Notes under the pieces: model-generated
The model's database searches: none
Seen by the model: the letters and a program-made list of their open reading frames with translations, nothing else
What the model was told of the DNA's origin: nothing
NCBI GenBank assembly: GCA_017409845.1
Contig: JAFQRY010000014.1
Location: 62,001-126,000 of the forward strand
Source of the DNA: Clostridia bacterium
GTDB lineage: Bacteria; Bacillota; Clostridia; Oscillospirales; Acutalibacteraceae
Length of the DNA: 64,000 nt
Direction of reading: 5' to 3'
Shown here: positions 36,112 to 44,553 of the stretch, in pieces
Position numbering within the stretch: the stretch's first letter is position 1
How the letters are laid out: every line of letters begins with the position of its first letter
Position numbers and translations under genes: made by a program

Positions 36112-37548
36112 ATGAAAAAAACATCAAAAAGATTTCTTTCGCTTATTCTTGCGGTTGTTGTGATTTTTGCTGCAACCGTTCCGTCTTTTGCGGCAGGTGA
36201 TTTGCTCTGGGAGCATGTCTGGAATGAAGAATACAACAACGGTGTTATCCTTTTTCCCGGCAGCAATAACAGCGAAATGAATGTTTCCTGGTATTCGGCA
36301 ACCGAAAGCGAGCCCAGGGTTATTGTTGATGAAGGTCTGATTATTGATTCGGATGCAAAGGAATACAAAGGATATTCAGTAGCTGCTCCCGACGGTGACT
36401 GGTCAAACAAAGTGACAATTACAGGTCTCGAAAGCGGCAAAACATATTCATATCAGTGCATCAGTGAAGGTTTTGTTTCAAATGTTTATACCTTCTCAAC
36501 AGATGCAAATGAAAATGAATTTTCGGCAGTATATATGACGGATATTCATACAAGCCATGATGATGCAAATCCTGACGGAATAAAAAACACTGCGGAAATT
36601 TTCAACAGCACTCTCAGCGAGGCGGCTTCAAGAAAAAAGATTTCACTTCTTCTTTCGGCAGGCGATCAGGCTTCGGAGGGATATGAGACCGAATATAAAG
36701 GCTATTCGTCAGCACTTGCACTCAAGAGCTTCCCTGTTGCAACAACAATCGGTAACCATGATCGCAAGGGTGTTGCATATAAAACCTTTAAAAATGTGCC
36801 CAACGAGAGAACGAATAACATGGTTGCTTCCTATATCGGCGGTGACTATTGGTTCACAAAGGGTGATGTTCTTTTTCTTGTAATGGACAGCAATAACGCA
36901 AGCGGTATGGACCACAGAGCTTTTGTTAAAGAGGCGGTAAAAGCAAATCCCGATGCAAAGTGGAAGGTTATGATGATGCATCACGACCTCTACAGCGGCA
37001 GAATTCCCCACAGAGAAAGTGAAAATGAGCTTCTCAGAATGCTCTGGGGACCCATTGCGGATGAATTTGCAATTGACCTTGTTCTTCTCGGACACAGCCA
37101 TTACTATACGGTTACAAACGTGCTCTATAACGGCAAAACCGTTTCCGATTACGAACAGACAATGACCGATCCCGAAGGAACGGTTTATATGGTATCGGGT
37201 TCAATCACAAGACCCAGAGATGATGAAGATATAGGACTTAATGATGAGTGGATCGGCTATGCAAACACTCCCGACAACAGAGTAATCTACAATATCCTCG
37301 ATTTTACCGAAGATTCCATTACGGTTTCATCCTATTATAAGGGTGAGGCGGAAGCCTTCAACAGCTACAGCATTGTTAAAACAACAAAAGAAGGCGGACA
37401 TCCCGTGCAGATCCTTCCCTCAATCTTTGACGGCTTTGTGAGATTTGTCGGCACTGTTTACGGACTTTTCAATAACATCGGTGTTTACGGAGATCTTAAA
37501 GATGCCGGCTTTGATGTTGATTTCTTTGAAGTTGTTTTCAATAACTGA
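36112..37548 (+). CDS. secreted calcineurin-type metallophosphoesterase
   Basis: A 478-residue exported phosphoesterase. Signal peptide about 1-27 (ending PSFA). Residues about 45-130 look like the fibronectin-type domain found at the N terminus of purple acid phosphatases (GLESGKTYSYQCIS). The catalytic domain has all metal motifs: D144-x-H146, G-D185-Q, G-N215-H216-D, MMHHDLYSG and LGHSHYY. The C terminus is a hydrophobic/aromatic tail (from about 440). Likely releases phosphate from organic phosphates outside the cell; the phosphate permease elsewhere in the window would fit. GGGAGG precedes ATG 36112. Confidence 0.9.
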   Translation: MKKTSKRFLSLILAVVVIFAATVPSFAAGDLLWEHVWNEEYNNGVILFPGSNNSEMNVSWYSATESEPRVIVDEGLIIDSDAKEYKGYSVAAPDGDWSNKVTITGLESGKTYSYQCISEGFVSNVYTFSTDANENEFSAVYMTDIHTSHDDANPDGIKNTAEIFNSTLSEAASRKKISLLLSAGDQASEGYETEYKGYSSALALKSFPVATTIGNHDRKGVAYKTFKNVPNERTNNMVASYIGGDYWFTKGDVLFLVMDSNNASGMDHRAFVKEAVKANPDAKWKVMMMHHDLYSGRIPHRESENELLRMLWGPIADEFAIDLVLLGHSHYYTVTNVLYNGKTVSDYEQTMTDPEGTVYMVSGSITRPRDDEDIGLNDEWIGYANTPDNRVIYNILDFTEDSITVSSYYKGEAEAFNSYSIVKTTKEGGHPVQILPSIFDGFVRFVGTVYGLFNNIGVYGDLKDAGFDVDFFEVVFNN

Positions 37549-37558
37549 TTAGAAAAAT

Positions 37559-37588
37559 GACCCCCGAAAGAAGATTCTTTCGGGGGTC
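37559..37588 (-). terminator. terminator of the iolD-iolE operon
   Basis: Perfect GC-rich inverted repeat GACCCCCGAAAGAA / TTCTTTCGGGGGTC. On the minus strand it is followed by TCATTTTTCT, on the plus strand only by a weak tract, so it mainly serves the iol genes while also sealing the phosphoesterase transcript. Confidence 0.8.
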
Positions 37589-37600
37589 TGCTGCATTTTA

Positions 37601-38494
37601 TCAAAGTCCTGTTTTTTCGTTGATGTATTTTCTTGCCATGCATGCATATTCATAGGGATTTGCCTTGGCGGGATCCTGCTCTGCTTCAACAACAACCCAG
37701 CCTTCATATCCTGCTTCATCAAGGATGTCAAACACGGGTGTGAAGTCGAAATCGCCGTCACCGGGAACGGTGAATGAGCCTGCTCTTACGCAGTCAAGGA
37801 AGCTCCAGCCCTTTTCTTTGCCCTCGTTGATAACATCCTGACGGATGCTCTTGAGGTGAACATGCTTTACTCTGTTTACATATTTTTTGAGAACGCCGAT
37901 TGCATCCTCGCCCGAGAATGAAAGATGACCGGTATCATAAAGAAGATAAACAAGGTCGGGATCTGTGATTTCCATGAGCTTGTCAATTTCTTCTTCGGTC
38001 TGAACACCTGTGCCCATATGATGGTGAACGGTGAAATACATTCCTTTTTCTTTTGCAAGTCTGCCCATTTCATTGAAGCCCTTAGCAATAAACTCCCACT
38101 GTTCGTCTGTATAAACGGGCTTGTCACCGAAAATGCTCAGAGCTTTGCCTTGAATGGAGTTGCCCTGCTCGGAAGCACCGATAACCTTTGCTCCGAGAGC
38201 GTGAAGAAAATCTCTGTGCTTTATGAATGCTTCGATTGTTGCTTCATAGCCTTCTAAAAGAAGAAGGGATGAAAACCACGCATTGCAGATTCTGAGACCT
38301 CTTACATCAAGCTTGTGCTTGAGAGTTTCAACATCCTTGGGATATTTATTGCCGATTTCGCTGCCCTTGTAGCCGCTGAGTGCCATTTCGCTGACACACT
38401 GCTCAAATGTGTTTTCCGCACCGAGGTCGGGAAGGTCATCGTTTGTCCATGCGATAGGAGCTATCGCAAGATTTACTTTATCTTTGTTAAGCAT
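37601..38494 (-). CDS. iolE: inosose dehydratase IolE
   Basis: Second step of myo-inositol catabolism: dehydrates scyllo-inosose to 3D-trihydroxycyclohexane-1,2-dione, the substrate of IolD. The 297-residue TIM-barrel sequence has the family hallmark LAIAPIAWTNDDLPDLG and ENTFEQCVSEMALSGYKGSEIGNKYP in separate blocks, plus metal ligands in HHHMGTG, YDTGHL and HLKS. GGAGG precedes ATG 38494. It follows iolD by 18 bases on the same strand. The dehydrogenase, kinase and aldolase genes of the pathway are not in the window. Confidence 0.93.
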   Translation of the reverse strand: MLNKDKVNLAIAPIAWTNDDLPDLGAENTFEQCVSEMALSGYKGSEIGNKYPKDVETLKHKLDVRGLRICNAWFSSLLLLEGYEATIEAFIKHRDFLHALGAKVIGASEQGNSIQGKALSIFGDKPVYTDEQWEFIAKGFNEMGRLAKEKGMYFTVHHHMGTGVQTEEEIDKLMEITDPDLVYLLYDTGHLSFSGEDAIGVLKKYVNRVKHVHLKSIRQDVINEGKEKGWSFLDCVRAGSFTVPGDGDFDFTPVFDILDEAGYEGWVVVEAEQDPAKANPYEYACMARKYINEKTGL

Positions 38495-38512
38495 TTTATA
38501 TTCCTCCGTATA

Positions 38513-40366
38513 TCAATAAAGTCTTGCTTTTGCAATATTTTCCTTCATGTCTTCATAGGCAGCCTGAACCTTTTCGCTTGTTGAAACTTCGGCAACGCCG
38601 ACTCTCCACCATGCATCGTAGCCGTCACTCATGCTGCCGTGAGCGACCTTGATATCGAAAAGGCAGGGAACTGTCTGCTTCTTTGAATCCTTTATAGCAT
38701 CCCTGAGCTCGGCAACGCTTGTAACGGTGTATGCCTTACAGCCGTAGCCCTCTGCGATTTTAGCAAAGTCAATGGGAACAATCGGACCGTCAAGCATGCC
38801 GGTGAGCGGATTTCTTGCAAGGAACTGAGTGCCGAAGGTATCCGTACCCTGATTATTCTGAAGATTTTCTATGCAGCCCCAGCCCGAGTTATCAAAGAGC
38901 ATAACGTTGATTTTTGTGCCTTCCATAACAGCTGTATAAAGCTCGCTGTGAAGCATAAGGAAGCTGCCGTCACCGACCATGGTGTAAACTTCTCTGTCGG
39001 GCTCTGCAAGCTTAACGCCGAGTGCACCGCATATTTCATAGCCCATGCAGGAGAAGCCGTATTCCATGTGGTAAGTTTTAGGAACGGATGCCCTCCAGAG
39101 TCTCTGCATGCAGCCGGGAAGACTGCCCGATGAACCGATTGCAATTGCGTTTTTATCAATAAGCTTGTTGATTTCACCGAGTGCTCTTGTCTGAGAAAGA
39201 CCTTCTTTCAGATACATGCTGTACATACGGTCAACTTCAGCGTTGTATTCTTCTTTTATCTGTGCAAGCTCGTCTCCCCAGTTTGAATAATATTCTCTGA
39301 CGGAAAGAGCTCCCATGATATCGAGCATTGCAGTTTTTGCATCAGCAATAACGGATGTTGCATCCATCTTGAAGGCATCAAATGATGAAACGTTGATTGA
39401 AAGTATTCTCACATCAGGATTCTGGAAGCCCCATTTTGATGCGGTTGTGAAGTCGGTAAGACGGGTGCCGACGGCTATGATGAGGTCAGCCTGCTTTGCA
39501 ACAGCGTTTGCGGCAGGACCGCCCGTAACGCCTACACCGCCCATGTTGAGGGGAAGATCCCAGCGGATATTACCCTTGCCTGCCTGAGTTTCGCCAATGG
39601 GGATGTTGAATTTTTCAGCAAAGAACTGTGCTGTTTCCCATGCTTCCGAATATGTAACACCGCCGCCTACAATAATCATGGGCTTTTCGCTTCTCATTAT
39701 TTCCTTGACTGCTGATTCGATTTCTCTGTGGCTCGGTGAGCGTCTGTCAAGATACCATACTCTCTTTTTGAGGAAGTAGTCGGGGTAATCAAACGCTTCG
39801 CCTTCAACATCCTGAGGCATTGCAAGACAAACAGCACCTGTTTCCGCAGGGTCGGTAAGAACACGCATTGCATTGAGACAAGCGGTCATAAGCTGTTCGG
39901 GTCTTGAAATTCTGTCCCAATATTTGCAAACTGCCTTGAATGCATCGTTGGCAGTAACGGTATAGTTTGTCGGCTGCTCGATCTGCTGAAGAACGGGATC
40001 AGGCTGACGGCATGCAAAAGAATCGCCGGGAAGCAGGAGCAGGGGAATGCGGTTTGCGGTTGCGGTTCCTGCAGCGGTGACCATGTTGAGAGCACCGGGA
40101 CCGATTGATGATGTACATGCAATAATCTGACGGCGGTTTTTCTGCTTTGCAAATGCAATTGCAGCATGAGCCATGCCTTGCTCGTTATGCCCCTGATAGA
40201 ATTTGAGGCTGTGTCCGCCCTGCTCAAGAGCCTGACCTATTCCGACAACGCAGCCGTGGCCGAAAATGCCGAAAATGCCGTCAACAAATTTTGTTTCAAC
40301 TCCGTCAAAGCTGATATACTGATTATCAAGGAATTTAACGAGAGCTTGTGACATTGTAAGCTTCAT
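38513..40366 (-). CDS. iolD: 3D-(3,5/4)-trihydroxycyclohexane-1,2-dione hydrolase IolD
   Basis: Thiamine-diphosphate-dependent ring-opening enzyme of inositol catabolism. The 617-residue chain has the acetolactate-synthase-like three-domain layout: N-terminal pyrimidine domain (GIFGIFGHGCVVGIGQAL, with the following GHNEQGMAHAAIAFA holding the catalytic Glu), central domain (PMIIVGGGVTYSEA) and C-terminal ThDP domain with GDGSFLMLHSE...NSGWGCIENLQ. AAGGAGA precedes ATG 40366. A consensus promoter lies 75-110 bases upstream. It forms a two-gene operon with iolE. Confidence 0.95.
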   Translation of the reverse strand: MKLTMSQALVKFLDNQYISFDGVETKFVDGIFGIFGHGCVVGIGQALEQGGHSLKFYQGHNEQGMAHAAIAFAKQKNRRQIIACTSSIGPGALNMVTAAGTATANRIPLLLLPGDSFACRQPDPVLQQIEQPTNYTVTANDAFKAVCKYWDRISRPEQLMTACLNAMRVLTDPAETGAVCLAMPQDVEGEAFDYPDYFLKKRVWYLDRRSPSHREIESAVKEIMRSEKPMIIVGGGVTYSEAWETAQFFAEKFNIPIGETQAGKGNIRWDLPLNMGGVGVTGGPAANAVAKQADLIIAVGTRLTDFTTASKWGFQNPDVRILSINVSSFDAFKMDATSVIADAKTAMLDIMGALSVREYYSNWGDELAQIKEEYNAEVDRMYSMYLKEGLSQTRALGEINKLIDKNAIAIGSSGSLPGCMQRLWRASVPKTYHMEYGFSCMGYEICGALGVKLAEPDREVYTMVGDGSFLMLHSELYTAVMEGTKINVMLFDNSGWGCIENLQNNQGTDTFGTQFLARNPLTGMLDGPIVPIDFAKIAEGYGCKAYTVTSVAELRDAIKDSKKQTVPCLFDIKVAHGSMSDGYDAWWRVGVAEVSTSEKVQAAYEDMKENIAKARLY

Positions 40367-40446
40367 ATTATTTCTCCTTCTTGCAAAAAATGCGTTTTTG
40401 AGGGTAAAAAATTCTGAAACAAGTCAAAAATGACATTATTAAATTT

Positions 40447-40475
40447 ATTATATACCATATATAGTGATATTTCAA
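40447..40475 (-). promoter_or_regulatory. sigma-A promoter of iolD-iolE
   Basis: On the minus strand: TTGAAA (40470-40475), 17-bp spacer, TATAAT (40447-40452). The leader to the iolD start is about 75 bases and contains CAAGTCAAAAATGACATT, a weak inverted repeat that could be an operator; no regulator gene is adjacent. Confidence 0.85.
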
Positions 40476-40529
40476 GCAGATTCGTCCAAAATAAGTATAA
40501 GAAAATGTTAAAATTTTTTCTGAAAAGAC

Positions 40530-40558
40530 TTGACAATTGCGGAGAAATAATATATTAT
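40530..40558 (+). promoter_or_regulatory. sigma-A promoter of tRNA-Lys
   Basis: TTGACA (40530-40535), 17-bp spacer, TATTAT (40553-40558), ending 36 bases before the mature tRNA 5' end. It is divergent from the iol promoter. Confidence 0.85.
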
Positions 40559-40594
40559 ATTGGAGCGTCAAAAAAACGCATATAACAAATAAAT

Positions 40595-40670
40595 GATCCA
40601 TTAGCTCAGCAGGCAGAGCACTTGACTTTTAATCAAGGTGTCCGGAGTTCGAATCTCCGATGGATCACCA
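40595..40670 (+). tRNA. tRNA-Lys (anticodon TTT)
   Basis: A 76-nt cloverleaf: acceptor stem GATCCAT/ATGGATC, D-arm GCTC/GAGC, anticodon stem CTTGA/TCAAG with loop CTTTTAA (anticodon TTT at 40628-40630), variable GTGTC, T-arm CGGAG-TTCGAAT-CTCCG, discriminator A and encoded CCA. All stems pair perfectly. It reads AAA and AAG codons. It has its own promoter and terminator, so it is a single-gene unit. Confidence 0.97.
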
Positions 40671-40702
40671 AAAGCTCCGTAGCAGCAGCTGCGGAGCTTT
40701 TT
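40671..40702. terminator. terminator of tRNA-Lys, bidirectional
   Basis: AAAGCTCCG / CGGAGCTTT with an inner GCAG/CTGC stem, then TTTTTA on the plus strand. It starts directly after the CCA. On the minus strand the AGCTTTTGG tail could also stop the Agr-like kinase transcript arriving from 40724. Confidence 0.88.
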
Positions 40703-40723
40703 ATCGTTTACTTATTAATAGTT

Positions 40724-42010
40724 TCAGTTTTCAATCATTACGGTGACCACAAAAATTCCTTTAGCAGAATCGTAATCAAAAGCTATATCTCCATTATATT
40801 TTTTTACAGTTCGCTTAACACTTTTCAATCCAAAACCATGCAGGCGTTTGTTGCTTTTCGTGGTTTCCGTTATATCTCCTCTTTCGTTTAAAGGGTTACG
40901 GTCACAACTGTTTGAAATAATAATAACTGAAAAATTATTTCTGAAATCAGTTTCAAAAGAGATATGCTTTTCTTTCGCAACGCTGACAGCTTCTACGGCA
41001 TTGTCGAGAAGATTTCCGAGAATTGTCACCGTGTCATAGTATTCAACGCAGGACAGATTGTTGTTTTTAATATCAAACTCAAAATCAATCCCGTTAATCT
41101 TACATTCGGTAATATATTTATTAACAATAACATCAACAATTCTGTTGCCGCTGTGACAAACGTTGCTGTATTCCGAAAGCTTCTTAATCATTTCGGAAAT
41201 GTAGGTGTCTATCTGCGGATTAGTATTAAGATTTTTGATGGTGGCAAGATGATTTTTTGCATCGTGGGCATATATGCGAAGATTATCATTCTGCTTTTCG
41301 AGGACATCATAATAAACCATATCGGTTTTGATTTTATCCTGCTCCTGTTGAAGCAGCAGCAATTTGTTTTCTCTTTGTGCGTTAAACCGATAAGCGAAAA
41401 ATACAAGGATTGTTGCGAGAAACAACAGTAAGCTTACTCCTGCAAGAATTATCTGATTTTTATACTCTATAACTTCATTAAGACTGATATACCAGAAACC
41501 GATTACGGCAACCGAAGTTATTATCGGGAAAATGTAGAATGTAGCAGGTGTTTTAATTGTCTGGTTGTTTTTATCGGCAAATCTTGCGAGCAACATCGCA
41601 ATCAAAAAATATAATATTTTGCTTATTATTATTTCAACTGTGAGAATAATAGGCTCAGATTCATAGTTGGTTATATATGTTTCGGTCAGCGACGAAATAA
41701 CGAAAATAGTTATAAGCTCAATAATCGTTGATACTGCAACAAGAAGCAGTGAATAAAACACCGCCCGCACTTTCTTTATTTTGAAAAAACAAAGTGCAAA
41801 AGTAAGGTTTGCAACAAACGAAAAAAGAACATTGAGCCAAACCGTACTTACGGCAAAAATGTTAATCAATGCTCCGATTTCAAATAAAACTGCACCTGAA
41901 ATTATTGTTATCGGCAACGAAGTTTTTCTTTCCGACACAGAGCTGAAAAACAATGTTGAAATAAGCAGTTCAACAAAAAACGTGAAAATGAAAAGCAGGT
42001 TTAACAACAC
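40724..42010 (-). CDS. GHKL sensor histidine kinase, AgrC-like
   Basis: A 428-residue kinase. The N-terminal half is a membrane sensor with six or seven hydrophobic helices (about 4-205). A coiled linker (about 208-245) leads to H249-D-x-x-N-H254 (YAHDAKNHLATI), the phosphoacceptor motif of AgrC/HPK10-type kinases, and a GHKL ATPase with ILGNLLDNAVEA and GFGLKSVKR. GTG 42010 follows AGGAGA by eight bases; it starts two bases after its regulator ends. Such kinases usually sense peptides, but no AgrB protease or peptide precursor gene is visible in the window. Confidence 0.9.
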   Translation of the reverse strand: MLLNLLFIFTFFVELLISTLFFSSVSERKTSLPITIISGAVLFEIGALINIFAVSTVWLNVLFSFVANLTFALCFFKIKKVRAVFYSLLLVAVSTIIELITIFVISSLTETYITNYESEPIILTVEIIISKILYFLIAMLLARFADKNNQTIKTPATFYIFPIITSVAVIGFWYISLNEVIEYKNQIILAGVSLLLFLATILVFFAYRFNAQRENKLLLLQQEQDKIKTDMVYYDVLEKQNDNLRIYAHDAKNHLATIKNLNTNPQIDTYISEMIKKLSEYSNVCHSGNRIVDVIVNKYITECKINGIDFEFDIKNNNLSCVEYYDTVTILGNLLDNAVEAVSVAKEKHISFETDFRNNFSVIIISNSCDRNPLNERGDITETTKSNKRLHGFGLKSVKRTVKKYNGDIAFDYDSAKGIFVVTVMIEN

Positions 42011-42012
42011 AA

Positions 42013-42711
42013 CTACCGTCTCCTTAAATAAGCAAACCAGAATTTATGAAAGTCTGCCTGACGCCTTGAAGCAATCGGAATTCTGATTTTGTTTTCGAGA
42101 ATCAGTTCATCATATCTGTAGCTTGATACATAATGAAGATTCACAATATAAGATTTATGGACTCTGTAGAAAAATGAGTTCTGCAATATTTCGCACCAAT
42201 CGTCAAAAGATTCCCGTGTAGTATAGTTGCCGTCTTTTGTGGCGAGCGTAACCTGACGGTTGATTCTTTCAACATAAATCACGTCATCGGTCAGAATGCG
42301 TTTTTGCTCATTGTTGGCATAAAGATAAAAATCAACATAGCTTTCATCAATGTATTCCATTGCTTTGTCAAGACCCGATTTCAGTCTTGTCGGGTCAATC
42401 GGTTTTTCAAAAAATCTGAAAGCACGCAAATCCATCGCCTCATCCTGATAATCCTTGAACGATGTGACGAAAAAAATGACCACTTTGTTGTTGCGTTCTT
42501 TCAAAACTTTTGCAAGTGATATTCCGTCAATTTCATCCATTTGAATATCAAGAAATGCAAGCTGATAAACACACTCGTTTGAAATAATGTTTTGCGGATT
42601 GTATTCGGTATCAATTTCAAAGTTTATGTTTTTGCTTTTCATATACTCTTCAATATGTACTTTCAGATTATCAACATATTGAATTTCATCATCGCAGATA
42701 AGTATTCTCAT
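42013..42711 (-). CDS. LytTR-family response regulator, AgrA-like
   Basis: A 232-residue regulator: receiver domain about 1-120 with phosphoacceptor D55 (FLDIQMDE) and DD pair ICDDE, and a LytTR DNA-binding domain about 135-230 (VIYVERINRQVTLATKDG, YRVHKSYIVNLHYV). ATG 42711 is chosen because GGTGAT precedes it and MRILICDDE is the natural receiver start; the open frame extends upstream without an RBS. It is promoter-proximal in a two-gene operon with the AgrC-like kinase. Confidence 0.92.
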   Translation of the reverse strand: MRILICDDEIQYVDNLKVHIEEYMKSKNINFEIDTEYNPQNIISNECVYQLAFLDIQMDEIDGISLAKVLKERNNKVVIFFVTSFKDYQDEAMDLRAFRFFEKPIDPTRLKSGLDKAMEYIDESYVDFYLYANNEQKRILTDDVIYVERINRQVTLATKDGNYTTRESFDDWCEILQNSFFYRVHKSYIVNLHYVSSYRYDELILENKIRIPIASRRQADFHKFWFAYLRRR

Positions 42712-42727
42712 TTTTATCACCACAATA

Positions 42728-42756
42728 AGTATATCATATAATTTATTCTTCATCAA
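42728..42756 (-). promoter_or_regulatory. sigma-A promoter of the LytTR regulator-kinase pair
   Basis: On the minus strand: TTGATG (42751-42756), 17-bp spacer, TATACT (42728-42733), extended by TGA. The leader would be very short (about 10 bases to the ATG). Confidence 0.6.
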
Positions 42757-42820
42757 TCTGCATTTCGACAATAAAAATCAGCAGTTCGGCAAAACCGGCA
42801 GATAACAATGTGCGGCAATT

Positions 42821-42836
42821 CTTACAAAATCGTAAG
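42821..42836 (+). promoter_or_regulatory. inverted-repeat operator before the OmpR-type regulator
   Basis: CTTACAAAATCGTAAG: two CTTAC/GTAAG arms separated by 6 bases. It ends 10 bases before the -35 box of the regulator promoter. A near-identical copy lies at 44506-44521 before the ABC ATPase. It is probably the binding site of the regulator encoded at 42915, giving autoregulation. Confidence 0.75.
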
Positions 42837-42846
42837 ATTCTTTATG

Positions 42847-42875
42847 TTGAAAAAAGAACGGAAAACCTATATAAT
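42847..42875 (+). promoter_or_regulatory. sigma-A promoter of the OmpR-type two-component operon
   Basis: TTGAAA (42847-42852), 17-bp spacer, TATAAT (42870-42875), 39 bases ahead of the start codon. The inverted-repeat operator lies just upstream. Confidence 0.85.
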
Positions 42876-42914
42876 AAAAATGAATTATGAGCAAAAAATA
42901 CAGGCAGGTGAATT

Positions 42915-43580
42915 ATGAAACAGAGAATATTGCTTGTTGAGGACGATTCGTTTCTGCGTGACGGATTGACTGAAGTTTTGCAAGGCGAAGGTTATGAGGT
43001 AATAAGTTCCGATAACTGTATGAAAGCCCGTGAGCTGATGAAGTTTTTCTCTTTCAATTTAATTATGTTTGATGTTATGCTCCCTGACGGCAGCGGTCTT
43101 GAGCTTTGCACCGAGCTTCGTGCGGCGGGCAATAATGTTCCCGTTCTGTTTCTGACTGCTTGCGATGATGAAATTCAGATTGTGCGTGGACTTGATGCAG
43201 GTGCGGATGATTATGTCACAAAACCGTTCAGGCTCCGTGAACTTCTTTCAAGAATCCGTGCATTGCTCCGCAGAACATCGGCTGTTACGGTTTACAACAG
43301 TGATGATATAACAATCGACACGCTGAATATGTCTGTGAGAAAAAACGGAGAAAATATTTTTGTGACTCCAACTGAATTTCAGATTCTTTCCGTCCTTATC
43401 CGCAACAGCGGAATTATCGTTACCCGTTCACAGCTTCTGCAGAACATCTGGGACAGCGACGGAAACTACATTGATGACAATACTCTTTCGGTTCACATGA
43501 GCCGTCTGCGTGACAAAATCGGAAGCGGTCACATTGTTACCGTAAGAGGCATCGGCTACAGATGGGAGGACTCAAAATGA
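42915..43580 (+). CDS. OmpR/PhoB-family response regulator
   Basis: A 221-residue regulator: receiver domain with D9-D11 acidic pocket (VEDDS), phosphoacceptor D53 (MFDVMLPDG) and the conserved Lys in DDYVTKPF, then an OmpR-type winged helix (about 125-220, TPTEFQILSVLIRNSG through DDNTLSVHMSRLRDKIG). AGGCAGGTGA precedes ATG 42915. It overlaps its kinase gene by four bases (ATGA). A matching operator before this gene and before the ABC operon indicates what it controls. Confidence 0.95.
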   Translation: MKQRILLVEDDSFLRDGLTEVLQGEGYEVISSDNCMKARELMKFFSFNLIMFDVMLPDGSGLELCTELRAAGNNVPVLFLTACDDEIQIVRGLDAGADDYVTKPFRLRELLSRIRALLRRTSAVTVYNSDDITIDTLNMSVRKNGENIFVTPTEFQILSVLIRNSGIIVTRSQLLQNIWDSDGNYIDDNTLSVHMSRLRDKIGSGHIVTVRGIGYRWEDSK

Positions 43581-44473
43581 TTCCGTTTCTGATTTGCACA
43601 ATCGCTGTTTTGATTGTTGCAACAACTATTTTTATCATATTGAACGCAAGAAAAAACAAGCAGATAAATAATCTCAAAGAGAATATCGAGAGCTTTATTG
43701 AAGGCGGAGAAAAGGCTGAATACAGCACCGCCGACAGCAATTTTGCACGCCTTCAGAATGCTGTTGCAGAGCTTGAAAATCTGTTGCTTCTTGAAAAAAG
43801 CAACTCAGAATCTCAGGCAAAAAGCAATGCCGATTTTGTTGCTGACATTTCACATCAACTCAAAACTCCGCTCGCGGGACTTCGACTTTACTGCGAAATG
43901 GAGCAGAGTACGACACCAACCGCTTACACAGAAAAAGAGCTTCAGCTGATTGCAAAAATGGAGAGTCTTGTTTTCAATCTTTTAAGGCTTGAGAAAATTA
44001 AAAGCGATGCATACGAAATGAAGTTTGTCGAACAAAGTCTTGATGAAATCATTGGTGAAATTATCGGTAATTTCAAACCGCTGTTTCCCGAAAAAGAATT
44101 CATTATAAACGGCACGGCAGATTTTCGGTTCGACAAGGAATGGATGATTGAGGCAATCGGAAATATTATCAAAAATGCGTGTGAACATACCGGAACTGAC
44201 GGCAGAATTACTGTTTCTGTTTCACAAAACGAAGGCTCTGTCACGCTTGTTATTGAAGATAACGGCGGCGGAGTGCCGAAAGAACAGCTTCCGCTTTTGT
44301 TCAACCGTTTTTACCGTGCGGAAAATGCCGCACCCGAAAGTGCTGGCATTGGTCTTGCAATATCAAAGGCGATTTTTGAAAAGCATCACGCAACCGTTAC
44401 TGCCGAAAACGGCAAAGACGGCTTGAAAATTAGTGTATGTTTTCCATTGATAAATGCAAATTTAAAAATGTAA
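43577..44473 (+). CDS. HisKA-type sensor histidine kinase with minimal sensor
   Basis: A 298-residue kinase with a single N-terminal transmembrane helix (about 2-22) and almost no extracellular part, then a coiled linker, HisKA domain with H93 (ADISHQLKTPLAG) and a HATPase_c domain (NIIKNACEHT, IEDNGGGVP, SAGIGLAISKAI). A kinase without an external sensor next to an ABC transporter resembles Bce-type systems, in which the transporter itself does the sensing; that analogy is inference. ATG 43577 follows GGAGGA and overlaps the regulator stop. Confidence 0.93.
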   Translation: MIPFLICTIAVLIVATTIFIILNARKNKQINNLKENIESFIEGGEKAEYSTADSNFARLQNAVAELENLLLLEKSNSESQAKSNADFVADISHQLKTPLAGLRLYCEMEQSTTPTAYTEKELQLIAKMESLVFNLLRLEKIKSDAYEMKFVEQSLDEIIGEIIGNFKPLFPEKEFIINGTADFRFDKEWMIEAIGNIIKNACEHTGTDGRITVSVSQNEGSVTLVIEDNGGGVPKEQLPLLFNRFYRAENAAPESAGIGLAISKAIFEKHHATVTAENGKDGLKISVCFPLINANLKM

Positions 44474-44475
44474 AG

Positions 44476-44500
44476 TCCGAAGATTTTCTTCGGATTTTTT
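44476..44500 (+). terminator. rho-independent terminator after the kinase gene
   Basis: Stem TCCGAAGA / TCTTCGGA with a TTT loop and a TTTTTT tail (44476-44500). It separates the two-component operon from the ABC operon, which therefore needs its own promoter. Confidence 0.9.
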
Positions 44501-44505
44501 CTTAT

Positions 44506-44521
44506 CTTACGAAATTGTAAG
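44506..44521 (+). promoter_or_regulatory. second copy of the inverted-repeat operator
   Basis: CTTACGAAATTGTAAG, matching the 42821 site at 14 of 16 positions, with both arms unchanged and the same bases continuing downstream (GTT against ATT, then TT). Its centre lies 40.5 bases before the -10 of the ABC operon, against 41.5 at the two-component promoter. Probable binding site for the regulator encoded at 42915. Confidence 0.75.
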
Positions 44522-44553
44522 GTTATTGTCACGATTTTGAAAGAATCGGGGTT

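Noticed and set aside
40622-40891. 89-codon forward frame overlapping the tRNA
   Set aside because: It begins inside the tRNA-Lys gene, runs through its terminator and is antisense to the kinase C terminus.
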